A stretch of DNA of 64,000 nt, taken from NCBI GenBank assembly GCA_016721505.1, contig JADKHX010000008.1, positions 124,001-188,000 on the forward strand, in the 5' to 3' direction. Origin of the DNA: Rhodocyclaceae bacterium. Its GTDB lineage: Bacteria > Pseudomonadota > Gammaproteobacteria > Burkholderiales > Rhodocyclaceae. How positions within the stretch are numbered: the stretch's first letter is position 1; each line of letters begins with the position of its first letter. This document shows positions 17,320 through 26,006 of this stretch, piece by piece. The translations under genes and the position numbers were made by a program. The notes under the pieces were generated by a model that was not told the origin of the DNA, ran no database searches, and saw only the letters and a list, made by a program, of their open reading frames with translations.

Positions 17320-17927
17320 TCCGACTTTTCGCCCCAACGTGCCATCAATTGATGCTTGACGCCAAGTTGATCGAGAATGCGCGCGACAACAAAATCAACC
17401 ACGCCGTTGATGTCTTGCGGATGATGATAGAAGCCCGGATTGGGCGGCAAAATCACCGCACCCGCCCGCGCCAAGCGCAGCATGTTTTCCAAGTGGATTA
17501 CCGAAAACGGAGATTCGCGCGGTACCAAAATTAGCTTGCGTCCTTCCTTAAGCACAACATCTGCAGCCCGCGAAATCAAATCGTCGGCCATGCCCGCCGC
17601 CACTTTTGCCAGCGTGCCCATGGTGCAGGGGCAGATGACATAAGCATCTGGCGGATTGGAACCGGATGCCAATGGCGCGAACCATTCTTGTTGGCCATAG
17701 ACATTAAGCTGGCCCGGTGCGGCATTGAATCGCGCAGTGAAATCGGTCTCCACTTCAGCCGGACGCGAAGGCAAGGTGAAACCCATTTCCTGCTTCGCCA
17801 CGACTTGCGCGGCAGGCGAATAGAGCAATTGAACTTTGGCTCCGGCAGCGATTAAACACTCGACCAGACGCATGCCATAAGGCAAACCCGATGCGCCGGT
17901 AAAAGCGACTGCGATGGTGGGATTCAT
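17316..17927 (-). CDS. ubiX: Flavin prenyltransferase UbiX
   Basis: UbiX joins dimethylallyl phosphate to FMN to make the prenylated cofactor used by UbiD decarboxylases in ubiquinone synthesis. The 203-residue chain begins TIAVAFTGASGLPYGMRLVE, the FMN phosphate loop, and continues with VICPCTMGTLAKVAAGMADD, LILVPRESPFSVIHLENMLR and PPNPGFYHHPQ, all strongly conserved in the family. GGAG stands about 7 bases before the ATG. No ubiD is in this window. It leads an ATGA-coupled set with the DUF697-like and DUF3857 genes. Confidence 0.95.
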   Translation of the reverse strand: MNPTIAVAFTGASGLPYGMRLVECLIAAGAKVQLLYSPAAQVVAKQEMGFTLPSRPAEVETDFTARFNAAPGQLNVYGQQEWFAPLASGSNPPDAYVICPCTMGTLAKVAAGMADDLISRAADVVLKEGRKLILVPRESPFSVIHLENMLRLARAGAVILPPNPGFYHHPQDINGVVDFVVARILDQLGVKHQLMARWGEKSE

Positions 17928-17964
17928 TTTGATAACTCCAATTCAACTTTAGTGCTGACTACTT

Positions 17965-17987
17965 CCCTCTCCCCTAGCGGGAGAGGG
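17965..17987. repeat. REP-like palindrome overlapping the Gx transporter 3' end
   Basis: The arms CCCTCTCCC and GGGAGAGGG are perfect over 9 bp with a 5-base loop, followed by ACTGAGGGAGAGGGG, a further partial copy. This is the widespread type of G/C-rich intergenic palindrome. It contains the stop codon of the Gx transporter gene and so provides its last codons; it may act as a terminator or transcript stabiliser. Confidence 0.75.
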
Positions 17988-18558
17988 ACTGAGGGAGAGG
18001 GGCGATCTCACCAGTTGGTGCTGGCAACACGCTGTGAGCTGACATTATTTGCCCCGCAACCAAACCATTCACCACCCCAAATACCAAAGCCGCCAGCGCA
18101 AAAACTGGCAGCAAATAGAACACACCATCATGTGGCACCAGCCACAGACGCGCCACCAAAATTTGTCCGCCGATATGGGCAAAGGCCGCCAACACACTAT
18201 GACTTACCGGCCCGAACCATGTAGCCGGCAGGCGAGTGCTCAGCCCGAGTATGCCTAAACTGCAAAGCGCCCCGGCCAGACTCATGACAAATCCCGGTGC
18301 GAGAAAAGTTCCACCGACCAATGATGCCGCAATCACGCGCAGCAAGCTGACCCACACCGCGTCGCGCCAGCCATGTCGCAACAGCACTACCAGCACGATG
18401 ATATTGGCCAGCCCGGGTTTGACACCCGGCAATGGGCTGGGCAACGCCGCTTCGGCAATGGTGATTGCAATCGCCGCGGCGGCGTAGGCGGCGATGCGAT
18501 GATCGTCTGCACTGGCGTGCAAAACAATTTCCGCTGGCTTAGTAGCTGATGCTGTCAT
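17974..18558 (-). CDS. Gx transporter family membrane protein (heptaprenyl diphosphate synthase component I-like)
   Basis: The 194-residue protein has about five membrane helices. The segment EAALPSPLPGVKPGLANIIV is the signature of the Gx transporter / Hpre_diP_synt_I family, thought to be ECF-type S-component-like transporters; the substrate is unknown. It overlaps the NusG_II-domain gene by 20 bases, a pairing seen elsewhere in Betaproteobacteria. The last ~20 residues (from SAHSVLPAPTGE on) are encoded by a dispersed-repeat copy and a REP-like palindrome, so the native 3' end seems to have been replaced. The membrane core is intact. Confidence 0.85.
   Translation of the reverse strand: MTASATKPAEIVLHASADDHRIAAYAAAAIAITIAEAALPSPLPGVKPGLANIIVLVVLLRHGWRDAVWVSLLRVIAASLVGGTFLAPGFVMSLAGALCSLGILGLSTRLPATWFGPVSHSVLAAFAHIGGQILVARLWLVPHDGVFYLLPVFALAALVFGVVNGLVAGQIMSAHSVLPAPTGEIAPLPQSLSR
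18011..18038 (+). repeat. 28-bp dispersed repeat, copy 2 (inside Gx transporter gene end)
   Basis: Reads CCAGTTGGTGCTGG followed by CAACACGCTGTGAG. It has the intergenic-type CCAG arm that pairs with CTGG around loop TTGGTG. It is read antisense by the host gene as SVLPAPTG. Confidence 0.85.
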
Positions 18559-18949
18559 GACGATTGCTGTTGCTAGGCCCAGCGAGTTGCAATGAGACTT
18601 GATTTGGCGCGCAAATCGCTACTGCGTTGGCACGGGTCAGCCAGCCTTGTTGCACACAATATTGACGCGGCCCTGGGTCAGCCAGCACGCGCGCTCGACC
18701 AGACGCAATTTCGATAACGCTGGTGCCAATCGGCCCGACAACTTCGACTCGACGCGGCGCCGTCAAGGCGATCTCGGCAATCAATTCACCCCCTTGGCGG
18801 ACGATGGCACGATCTGCACGCGATGTTGTCCAGAGCGTCGCGAAGAGTAGAACGACGACACCAGTCGCCAAGACAACCGTCAGCCCATCGCCGACGCGTA
18901 GGCAGGCCAGCCAGGCGTGCCCAGGGTGCCAGAGGTACCCAGTTTTCAT
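18539..18949 (-). CDS. NusG domain II-containing membrane-anchored protein
   Basis: From the ATG at 18949 the product has 136 residues: one membrane helix (GLTVVLATGVVVLLFATLWT) followed by a small beta domain with GELIAEIALTAPRRVEVVGP and a Cys-containing end (YCVQQGWLTRANAVAICAP) typical of NusG_II / DUF4430-like extracytoplasmic domains. Such proteins accompany Gx transporters and flavin-transfer (ApbE) genes in other bacteria. The start overlaps the rapZ stop as ATGA and the end overlaps the Gx transporter start by 20 bases, so the three form one unit. The function is unknown. Confidence 0.75.
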   Translation of the reverse strand: MKTGYLWHPGHAWLACLRVGDGLTVVLATGVVVLLFATLWTTSRADRAIVRQGGELIAEIALTAPRRVEVVGPIGTSVIEIASGRARVLADPGPRQYCVQQGWLTRANAVAICAPNQVSLQLAGPSNSNRHDSISY

Positions 18950-19788
18950 TCGGCCAACGCCCGATGCCGTACTAATGCGCGTACCGTACCGCGCAATCGC
19001 GCGCACAGCTGCTCGGCCAAGTACACGGAACGATGCTGGCCACCGGTGCAACCTATTGCCACCGTCAGATAAGTACGGTTGTCACGCAAGTAGGCGGGCA
19101 TCCAGTCGCTGATAAAGCGATGAATGTCGTCCTCCATTTTCTTCACTTCGGCGAGTGCGCCAAGAAACGTTTTGACTTCAGCATCTTGTCCGGTAAGGGG
19201 CCGCAGCGCAGGATCGTAGTGTGGATTGGGCAGGCAACGCACATCAAAAACCAGATCGGCATCGAGTGGAATACCATGTTTGAAACCAAAAGATTCGAAC
19301 AGCAAAGTCAACCCATGACGTTCGTCCAGCGCGACAAAGTCCTTGACGAAGGCGCGTAGCGCGTTGGCGCGCAGGTAACTGGTATCGATGTGATGGCCAA
19401 TCGCCGCCAATGTTTCTAACGCCTCGCGCTCAAGCGCTATTGCCTCGGCCAAAGTGGTGCCTTCTCCGGCCAGCGGATGTCGCCGACGCGTTTCAGAAAA
19501 GCGTTGTATCAAAACCTCATCGCGCGCATCACAAAAAATAAAACGCAAAGCAATACCGCTCGCTTCAATACTTCGCAACGCTGTCGGCAATGCCGCAATC
19601 GAGGCGCCGCCGCGCATATCGACGGCGACGGCGACGCGTTCATGGTTTTCCAATTTGAGCTGCTCGAGCAACGCGGTGAGCAAGGGTGCGGGTAAGTTGT
19701 CGACGCAAAAATAGCCAGCGTCTTCCAGGACGTTGAGCGCGATGGACTTGCCCGAACCGGACAGCCCGCTAATCAGAACTAGTTGCAT
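18946..19788 (-). CDS. rapZ: RNase adapter protein RapZ
   Basis: RapZ is a nucleotide-binding protein that in E. coli guides RNase E to the small RNA GlmZ and so controls amino-sugar synthesis. The 280-residue chain begins LVLISGLSGSGKSIALNVLE (Walker A), continues with CVDNLPAPLL and RRHPL, and ends with the C-terminal domain marks FKHGIPLDADLVFDVRCLPN and VAIGCTGGQHRSVYLAEQL. Length and motifs are typical. It heads the unit that continues into the NusG_II and Gx transporter genes. In Betaproteobacteria it usually sits near hprK and PTS genes, which are not seen here. Confidence 0.95.
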   Translation of the reverse strand: MQLVLISGLSGSGKSIALNVLEDAGYFCVDNLPAPLLTALLEQLKLENHERVAVAVDMRGGASIAALPTALRSIEASGIALRFIFCDARDEVLIQRFSETRRRHPLAGEGTTLAEAIALEREALETLAAIGHHIDTSYLRANALRAFVKDFVALDERHGLTLLFESFGFKHGIPLDADLVFDVRCLPNPHYDPALRPLTGQDAEVKTFLGALAEVKKMEDDIHRFISDWMPAYLRDNRTYLTVAIGCTGGQHRSVYLAEQLCARLRGTVRALVRHRALAE

Positions 19789-19829
19789 AGGATGTCAGTA
19801 TTAAATCGCACGCTCAAATACCCAAGTGT

Positions 19830-20195
19830 TCAGCGTACATCGGCGATGTTAAAGCTTGGATTTTCGATTATGCCAAACCGATTCCCGAATGGGTCTATCA
19901 CTGCCGCGACGCGTATGCCGCCACCAACGTCGGTTACCGCCTCCAGCAAATTTGCACCGAGCTCCAATAGTCGCGCCAGCGCCGCATCGGCATTGACCAC
20001 ACCCCACAGAGCTTGCGTGCCAGTGATACCCGATTCACCGTCGGGGAGCAAACCAAGTTCAAAACCGCCAACCGAAAAGCCAACGTAAAACGGTTCTACA
20101 AAGTATGGTGGCTGGCCGAGTAACTTTTCGTACCATGCAGTGGCTGCCACCAAATCGGCTACCGGATAAATGGCCGTTCGCAGTCCAAGAATCAT
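19830..20195 (-). CDS. VOC / glyoxalase-family protein
   Basis: The 121-residue protein has the pattern of a single VOC (vicinal oxygen chelate) module pair: LRTAIYPVADLVAATAWYEK, then VGFSVGGFELGLLPDG and VIDPFGNRFGIIENP, the last being the standard glyoxalase ending with its metal-ligand Glu. GAGGAG lies about 8 bases before the ATG at 20195, which decides this start over 20213. Substrate is unknown; relatives include lyases, dioxygenases and resistance proteins. It precedes rapZ on the same strand with a 41-base gap. Confidence 0.85.
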   Translation of the reverse strand: MILGLRTAIYPVADLVAATAWYEKLLGQPPYFVEPFYVGFSVGGFELGLLPDGESGITGTQALWGVVNADAALARLLELGANLLEAVTDVGGGIRVAAVIDPFGNRFGIIENPSFNIADVR

Positions 20196-20213
20196 TGCCG
20201 TCTCCTCAAACAA

Positions 20214-20462
20214 TCATGCCGCAGCCTGGCAACCGGCCGGCTTGAAAACTCGCTGTGTGGATGCTGGATTGTTCGCCAGCAAATGCGCCGGACGACGCGG
20301 ACGAGCAACAAATTCGCCACCGCAATTGGGGCATTTTCCCTGCAACACTTGTTCGGCACAGGTCACACAAAAAGTGCATTCAAATGAGCAAATGCGCGCC
20401 TGTGTTGATTCGGGCGGCAGATCAACGTCGCAGCATTCACAAGAGGGTCTGAGTTGTAACAT
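20214..20462 (-). CDS. DUF1272 zinc-ribbon-like protein
   Basis: Starting at the ATG at 20462 (AAAGGA about 8 bases upstream) the product has 82 residues and a cysteine pattern CECCDVDLPPES, CSFECTFCVTCAEQVLQGKC and PNCGGEFVARPRRP that matches DUF1272. The eight or so cysteines should bind zinc as a ribbon or RING-like fold. The function is unknown. It lies 18 bases upstream of the VOC gene and may be co-transcribed with it. Confidence 0.85.
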   Translation of the reverse strand: MLQLRPSCECCDVDLPPESTQARICSFECTFCVTCAEQVLQGKCPNCGGEFVARPRRPAHLLANNPASTQRVFKPAGCQAAA

Positions 20463-20558
20463 GGGCAGTCCTTTCCAGCATACAAAAATCAATCGACAAT
20501 GTGCTTCGGTATTATCCGCCACCTGACCGGTCATTCCCTCGCACTAGAATGGATTTCG

Positions 20559-20586
20559 CCAATTGGTGCTGGCCACACGCCGTCGC
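20559..20586 (+). repeat. 28-bp dispersed repeat, copy 3 (upstream of M16 peptidase)
   Basis: Reads CCAATTGGTGCTGG followed by CCACACGCCGTCGC. It lies 24 bases before the peptidase start codon, in the probable 5' untranslated region. Confidence 0.85.
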
Positions 20587-20609
20587 GTGCCTTTTTTTGA
20601 AAGCTCACT

Positions 20610-23354
20610 ATGAAAATCGTGTCATCGCAAATTCTCGTTGCTGCCTTTGTCGCATTAGCGCTTGCCGCCTCTCCGCTGAACGCCAAAGAAAGCAAAAAGG
20701 CCATGTCGCCCGCAGTAAGCGAGCCTGTGGCCTTACCGACGCTAGTCACCAGCGTCGAAGGTATTGACGAATATCGACTGCCTAATGGATTGAAAGTGCT
20801 GCTGTTCCCCGATGCTTCCAAGCCGACCTTTACTGTGAATGTGACTTATCTGGTTGGCTCACGTCATGAAAATTATGGCGAAACCGGCATGGCGCATTTG
20901 CTCGAACATTTGGTTTTCAAAGGCACCCCCACACACAAAGAAATCCCCCGCGAATTCAAGGAACGTGGTGCGAATTTCAATGCTTCTACCGCGCTTGATC
21001 GCACCAATTACTACGCTCAGCTCACCGCTAGTGATGAGAACTTGGTCTGGGCGCTGGGCTTGGAAGCCGACCGCATGGTGAATTCGTACATTGCCAAAAA
21101 GGATTTGGATACTGAAATGACCGTGGTGCGCAATGAGTACGAAAGCGGCGAAACCAGCCCGAATCGGGTGATGCTCAAGCGCTTGCAAAGTATCGCCTAC
21201 GACTGGCACAGCTATGGTCGCTCGACTATCGGCAATCGCAGCGATATCGAAAATGTGAAGATAGAAAACCTGCAGGCTTTCTATCGCACTTATTACCAAC
21301 CCGACAATGCCACGGTCATTGTGGCAGGGAAATTTGATCCGAAATTGGCATTGAAAACCTTGACCGAAACCTTTGGCAAAATTCCCAAGCCGCAGCGCGT
21401 TTTGCCAGTGCAATGGACGGTTGAACCGACGCAAGACGGCGAGCGCAATTTTGTGGTGCGGCGCAAAGACGAGCTACAGATGATTTGGGTGGCCTACAAA
21501 ATCCCATCCGATTTGCACGCCGACACCCTTGCACTTGGCGCCGCCGAAACGGTGTTAGGCGACACGCCAACCGGTCGCATCCACAAATCATTGATTGAAT
21601 CTGGCAAGGCCGCATCGCAGTTCCATTACTCTCTGTCTGGCGTTGCACCGGGTCTAATCTTGTTCGCCACCGTGGTGAAAAATGGCGAAGCAGTGGAGCC
21701 GGTGCGCGATGCATTGATCGACGAGATCGAAAATTTCTACAAGAACCCCGCCACAAAAGAAGAGTTGGATCGGGCTAAATTAAACGCGACGAAAGATGCC
21801 GAGCGTGTAATGACACGCCATGATTTACTCGGCCCGACGCTCTCAGAAGCAGTTGCTTTGGGCGATTGGCGGGTTTATTTCCAGCAACGCGACGCCTATC
21901 AATTGCTTAGCAGCGAAGACCTCACTCGCGTTGCCCAAAAATATTTCCGTCGTGACAATCGCACCGTTGGTATTTACCTACCGGAAGCCACACCCAATCG
22001 CATTGACGTACCCACTGCACCAACGCTGGCCGAGGTGATGAAGGATTTCAAACCCAAAGCCGCAGCGGCAGCCGGTGAAACTTTTGACCCTAGCCCGCAA
22101 AACCTCGATGCGCGCACGCATTTGTCAAAAATGGGCGACATTAAATTGGCAATGTTGCCGAAGAAAAATCGCGGCGAGACAGTGAATGTGAGTATCGATT
22201 TCAAATGGGGTGATGAAAAAACGCGCTTCAACAAAGCAACCATTGCCAGCTTCACGTCTGCCTTGTTGTCGCGCGGAACAGCTGACATGACGCGCACGCA
22301 AATTGCGGATGCGCGCGACAAATTGAAAATTACCGGGGGTGTCGCCAACTTCGAAACCACCCGCGCTAACCTCGCCGAAGCGCTGCGTTTGACAGCCAAA
22401 ATATTGCGCACCGCGAGCTTCCCTGAAAATGAATTCACCCAATTCAAAAAGCAATCACTGGCCGGACTCGAAGCCGCGCGTAACGACCCGAATACGCTGG
22501 GCGCCATTGCACTCGCGCAGCATTTCAACCACTATCCGAAAGGCGATCCACGCTACACACCCTCGCTCGACGAAAGTTTGGCCGACATGCAAGCCGTCAC
22601 GCTCGAACAAGTCAAGGCGTATCACGCCGAGTTCTACGGCGCATCAACCGGTGAAATATCTATCGTCGGTGACTTTGACGAAACACAAGCCGTCCAAGTG
22701 CTCAAAGAAGTGTTTGGCGACTGGAAGAGCCAACGCCCCTATGCCCGTGTGCTTGACCACTTTGAGGCCAATAAAGCGACTCGTCTGAAGGTCGACACCC
22801 CTGACAAAGAAAACGCATACTTCAGCGCACGCTTGGGCATCAATATGACAGACGAATCGCCCGACTACGCCGACATGCTAGTGGTCAATGTGATTATGGG
22901 CAGCAGCGGCTTGAGTTCGCGTTTGGGTGATCGCATTCGCCAAAAGGACGGACTAAGTTACAGCGTTAATTCGCAATTCTCCGCGCCGGCCGAGAGCAAC
23001 GAAGCCAACTGGTCGGTGTCCGCCATCGCCGCGCCACAAAATGCTGCGAAGGTAGAAGCCGCCATGCGCGACGAATTGGCACGGGCGCTAAAAGACGGCT
23101 TCACCGCCGCCGAAGTCGCCGCCGCCATCGATAATCTAATCAAGAGCAACCAACGCGCCCGCGCCCAAGACAGCGCCGTCGCCGCGACTTGGAATCGCTT
23201 CCAATTCCTCGGTCGCAGCTTCGTCACCCGCAGCGCGAAAGTCGATCAGGACATCAAGAAAGTGACGCCAGCAAGCGCACTCGCCGCGATGCGCAAATAC
23301 ATCAAGCCCGACGAACTGTCTGTTGTTGTGGCGGGAGATGCGAAGAAGATGTGA
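20610..23354 (+). CDS. Periplasmic M16 family zinc metallopeptidase (two-lobed)
   Basis: The 914-residue protein starts with a signal peptide (ILVAAFVALALAASPLNA) and has the four-domain layout of pitrilysin-type peptidases. The inverted zinc motif is GMAHLLEHLVFKGTP (HxxEH), with the distal Glu ligand in VVRNEYESGE. The second half is catalytically inactive but repeats the fold (YHAEFYGASTGEISIVGDFD, SSRLGDRIRQKDGLSYSVNS). It should degrade short peptides in the periplasm. The duplicated lobes are on one chain, whereas many bacteria encode them as two genes. A copy of the dispersed repeat lies just upstream and another just downstream. Confidence 0.93.
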   Translation: MKIVSSQILVAAFVALALAASPLNAKESKKAMSPAVSEPVALPTLVTSVEGIDEYRLPNGLKVLLFPDASKPTFTVNVTYLVGSRHENYGETGMAHLLEHLVFKGTPTHKEIPREFKERGANFNASTALDRTNYYAQLTASDENLVWALGLEADRMVNSYIAKKDLDTEMTVVRNEYESGETSPNRVMLKRLQSIAYDWHSYGRSTIGNRSDIENVKIENLQAFYRTYYQPDNATVIVAGKFDPKLALKTLTETFGKIPKPQRVLPVQWTVEPTQDGERNFVVRRKDELQMIWVAYKIPSDLHADTLALGAAETVLGDTPTGRIHKSLIESGKAASQFHYSLSGVAPGLILFATVVKNGEAVEPVRDALIDEIENFYKNPATKEELDRAKLNATKDAERVMTRHDLLGPTLSEAVALGDWRVYFQQRDAYQLLSSEDLTRVAQKYFRRDNRTVGIYLPEATPNRIDVPTAPTLAEVMKDFKPKAAAAAGETFDPSPQNLDARTHLSKMGDIKLAMLPKKNRGETVNVSIDFKWGDEKTRFNKATIASFTSALLSRGTADMTRTQIADARDKLKITGGVANFETTRANLAEALRLTAKILRTASFPENEFTQFKKQSLAGLEAARNDPNTLGAIALAQHFNHYPKGDPRYTPSLDESLADMQAVTLEQVKAYHAEFYGASTGEISIVGDFDETQAVQVLKEVFGDWKSQRPYARVLDHFEANKATRLKVDTPDKENAYFSARLGINMTDESPDYADMLVVNVIMGSSGLSSRLGDRIRQKDGLSYSVNSQFSAPAESNEANWSVSAIAAPQNAAKVEAAMRDELARALKDGFTAAEVAAAIDNLIKSNQRARAQDSAVAATWNRFQFLGRSFVTRSAKVDQDIKKVTPASALAAMRKYIKPDELSVVVAGDAKKM

Positions 23355-23360
23355 TTGTGT

Positions 23361-23394
23361 TTTCGTAATTCCCGCGAAGGCGGGAATTACGAAA
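23361..23394. terminator. Perfect 15-bp hairpin after the M16 gene
   Basis: Arms TTTCGTAATTCCCGC and its exact complement flank a GAAG loop, starting 7 bases after the peptidase stop. The stem is strong but no T-tract follows beyond the AT-rich base, so it may be a terminator or a mobile palindromic repeat of the CCCGCGAAGGCGGG type. Confidence 0.7.
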
Positions 23395-23397
23395 TGG

Positions 23398-23425
23398 ATG
23401 ACAGCGTGTCACCAGCACCTACTGA
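23398..23425 (-). repeat. 28-bp dispersed repeat, copy 4 (downstream of M16 peptidase)
   Basis: On the minus strand: TCAGTAGGTGCTGG followed by TGACACGCTGTCAT. It follows the perfect hairpin directly and is inverted relative to most copies. TGTCA and TGACA flank its loop and can pair. Confidence 0.85.
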
Positions 23426-23600
23426 CAAATCATAATCGACGCATCGGTAAGGGCATTCGATGCCCAGCTTGTTTTAGTTGATTCACGATCCGGTAAATAT
23501 CGAGGATTGATCATGCAACCACTAACCAAGTATGCAAGTGCGACAAGCGAAGTGCGCAATTTTGTGATGGATTGCGTCGCGCCATTTCGACTCCGAAAAG

Positions 23601-24914
23601 TCATCTTTCTATTGCCACCACCATCGCTGCCTCAATGATATTCAGCGCCTCATCAAAATGCGCATCGGCAATCGTCAGCGGATAGAGGAAGCGGATGACG
23701 TTGAAATAGACGCCACAGGTGAGCAGGATTAGGCCGCGATTTCTGGCTTCCGCTTGCACGCGTTTGGTGAATTCGGCATCGGGCATGCCGGTTTTTGGAT
23801 CATTGAATTCGCAAGCGATCATCGAGCCCGGGCCGCGAATGTCGGCGATCTGTGGGACGCTCTTATTGATAGCTTGCAGACGTGCTTTGAGTTTTTCGCC
23901 GAGCTGATTGGCGCGGGCGATTAGACCTTCTTCCTCTATCGCGGCGATTACCGCGTGTGACGCGGCGATGGCTAAGGGGTTGCCCGCATAGGTGCCGCCG
24001 AGGCCCCCGGGTGCTGGTGCGTCCATGATTTCTGCGCGGCCACAGACGGCCGACAGGGTGGTGCCACCGGCCATGCTTTTGGCCATTGTCATGATGTCGG
24101 GCAGCACGTCGTAGTGATTCATGGCGAACCATTTGCCGGTACGGCCAAAGCCGGTTTGCACTTCGTCGGCGACTAACAATATGCCGTTCTCATCGCAGAG
24201 CTTTCGCAATGCACGCATGAATTCCGGCGGTGCCATATAGAAGCCGCCTTCGCCTTGCACCGGTTCCAAAATAATCGCGGCGACACGCTTGGCTTCAATT
24301 TCAGATTTGAAAATATGCTCGATGTAATTGAGCGAATCTTCCACGCTGACACCGTGCAATGGAATCGGAAACGGCGCGTGAAAAATCTCGCCGGGGAAGG
24401 GTCCGAAGCCGATTTTGTATGGCGCAACTTTTCCAGTCAGCGCTGCCGCCATCATCGAGCGGCCGTGGAATGCGCCAGAGAAAGCGATGATGCCGGAACG
24501 CCCGGTGGCGCTACGCGCGATCTTGACCACATTTTCTACCGCCTCTGCGCCGGTGGAAAAAAATGCGGTTTTCTTGGCGTGTGTACCCGGCGTGATTTGG
24601 TTGATTTTTTCCGCCAGCGTCACATACGATTCGTAGGGCACGACTTGGTAACAGCTATGAGTAAAGCGCTCAACTTGCGCATGCAATGCCGCGACGACTT
24701 TGGGATGACGATGCCCCGTGTTGAGCACGGCAATGCCGCCAGCAAAGTCAATAAATCGACGGCCTTCAACGTCCCATAACTCTGCGTTTTCGGCGTGGTC
24801 AATAAAGAAGTCCGCCATCACACCGATACCACGCGGCGTGGCGGCGAGACGACGTTGATGCAGATCAGCATTGCTAGCTTTTGCTTGCGTGTTTTGCTTC
24901 ATCGGTGCGTTCAT
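23601..24914 (-). CDS. gabT: 4-aminobutyrate aminotransferase GabT
   Basis: GabT moves the amino group of GABA to 2-oxoglutarate, giving succinate semialdehyde. The 437-residue class III transaminase shows DFAGGIAVLNTGHRHPKV, the cofactor loop FFSTGAEAVENVVKIARSAT, GAFHGRS, the Asp that holds the pyridine ring in LLVADEVQTGFGRTG, and the PLP lysine in MTMAKSMAGGTTLSA. GAGGAG lies about 7 bases before the ATG at 24914; the frame extends to 25028 but that part contains the dispersed repeat region and no family similarity. The product feeds gabD at 38-39.6 kb. Its own promoter probably lies in the gap after the ABC transporter operon. Confidence 0.92.
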   Translation of the reverse strand: MNAPMKQNTQAKASNADLHQRRLAATPRGIGVMADFFIDHAENAELWDVEGRRFIDFAGGIAVLNTGHRHPKVVAALHAQVERFTHSCYQVVPYESYVTLAEKINQITPGTHAKKTAFFSTGAEAVENVVKIARSATGRSGIIAFSGAFHGRSMMAAALTGKVAPYKIGFGPFPGEIFHAPFPIPLHGVSVEDSLNYIEHIFKSEIEAKRVAAIILEPVQGEGGFYMAPPEFMRALRKLCDENGILLVADEVQTGFGRTGKWFAMNHYDVLPDIMTMAKSMAGGTTLSAVCGRAEIMDAPAPGGLGGTYAGNPLAIAASHAVIAAIEEEGLIARANQLGEKLKARLQAINKSVPQIADIRGPGSMIACEFNDPKTGMPDAEFTKRVQAEARNRGLILLTCGVYFNVIRFLYPLTIADAHFDEALNIIEAAMVVAIER

Positions 24915-25011
24915 ATTCAACTCCTCAATCAAAAATTTCTTGCTCAGTGTTTTGTTCAAATTGCAGAATGCGTGAGTGTGACACCAACCGGAATGATCGC
25001 GTGAAAACTCC

Positions 25012-25039
25012 CCAGTTGGTGCTGGCAATACGCTGTCAT
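25012..25039 (+). repeat. 28-bp dispersed repeat, copy 5 (between dppF-like and gabT)
   Basis: Reads CCAGTTGGTGCTGG followed by CAATACGCTGTCAT. Intergenic, 17 bases downstream of the ABC ATPase stop codon on the opposite orientation. Confidence 0.85.
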
Positions 25040-25055
25040 CTGGTTAATTTCACAT

Positions 25056-26006
25056 TTAGCTCAAAGGAAACAGACAAGCCACCGCATGCGTTTGTGTTGC
25101 GAGTGGCGGTACCACATTGGCGCATTCAATTTTGGCATGAGCGCAACGCAAGCGATAGGCGCAACCGACTTCGGCCGCCGCTTGAATTTGTCCGACGTTG
25201 ATTGCACGAAACGCAGCACGGTTTTTCGGTGTCGCTTCAGGGATCGTTCGAATGAGTTCTTGCGTGTAAGGGTGGCGAGGTTTGGCAAACACCAATGCCG
25301 CCGGCCCGGACTCAACAACGCGCCCGGCGTACATCACGACGACCTGGTCGGTGAGCACTTCAACCAAGGCCAAATTGTGGGTGATGAACAAGTAGCTCAG
25401 GCCGCGGGTGTCGCGCAGTTCCTGCAACAAGTTGAGCACTTGCGCCTGAATGGAAACGTCGAGCGCTGATGTCGGCTCGTCGAGAATGACCAATTTGGGA
25501 TTGAGTATCAGTGCGCGCGCCAATACCACCCGCTGCAATTGCCCGCCAGATAACTCGCCGGGAAAAGCACGGAAATGCTGCGCGCCGAGACCTACTTGTT
25601 CCAGCGCCGCTTGCGCGCGTTGATGCTGCATTTCTCCGCTCAACGTCGGCTGGTGTACGCGCAAAGGCTCGGCGACGCTTTGCCAGATACGCATTCGTGG
25701 ATTGAGTGCGGAAAGTGGGTTTTGAAACACCATGCCGAAGTCACTGCGCAGTTGATTTTGCTCAGCGCGTGACGCAGCGGAAAAATTCTTGCCAGACAGC
25801 GTTACGCTGCCCGCATCCAGTGATTGCAAACCGGCGATACAAAGTGCGGCAGTGGTTTTGCCACAGCCCGACTCACCAACAATCGATAGCGATTGTCCTC
25901 GCTCAATTTCAAAACTTACATCGCGTAGCGCATGGACGATACCGTGCTGTCCGACAAAGCTTTTAGTCAGATTTTTAACGCTGAGCGTAGCCGCCGTATC
26001 AATCAT
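25056..26006 (-). CDS. Peptide/nickel-type ABC transporter ATP-binding protein (DppF-like)
   Basis: The 316-residue ATPase has Walker A GESGCGKTTAALCIAG, the Q-loop region VFQNPLSALNPRM, the signature LSGGQLQRVVLARAL, Walker B LVILDEPTSALD and the switch FITHNLALV. The C-terminus carries the oligopeptide-transporter extension with Cys residues (VGCAYRLRCAHAKIEC) that binds an iron-sulfur cluster in some DppD/DppF proteins. It starts at 26006, overlapping the stop of the partner ATPase (ATGA). It powers import of peptides or similar compounds with the two permeases and binding protein upstream. Confidence 0.92.
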   Translation of the reverse strand: MIDTAATLSVKNLTKSFVGQHGIVHALRDVSFEIERGQSLSIVGESGCGKTTAALCIAGLQSLDAGSVTLSGKNFSAASRAEQNQLRSDFGMVFQNPLSALNPRMRIWQSVAEPLRVHQPTLSGEMQHQRAQAALEQVGLGAQHFRAFPGELSGGQLQRVVLARALILNPKLVILDEPTSALDVSIQAQVLNLLQELRDTRGLSYLFITHNLALVEVLTDQVVVMYAGRVVESGPAALVFAKPRHPYTQELIRTIPEATPKNRAAFRAINVGQIQAAAEVGCAYRLRCAHAKIECANVVPPLATQTHAVACLFPLS

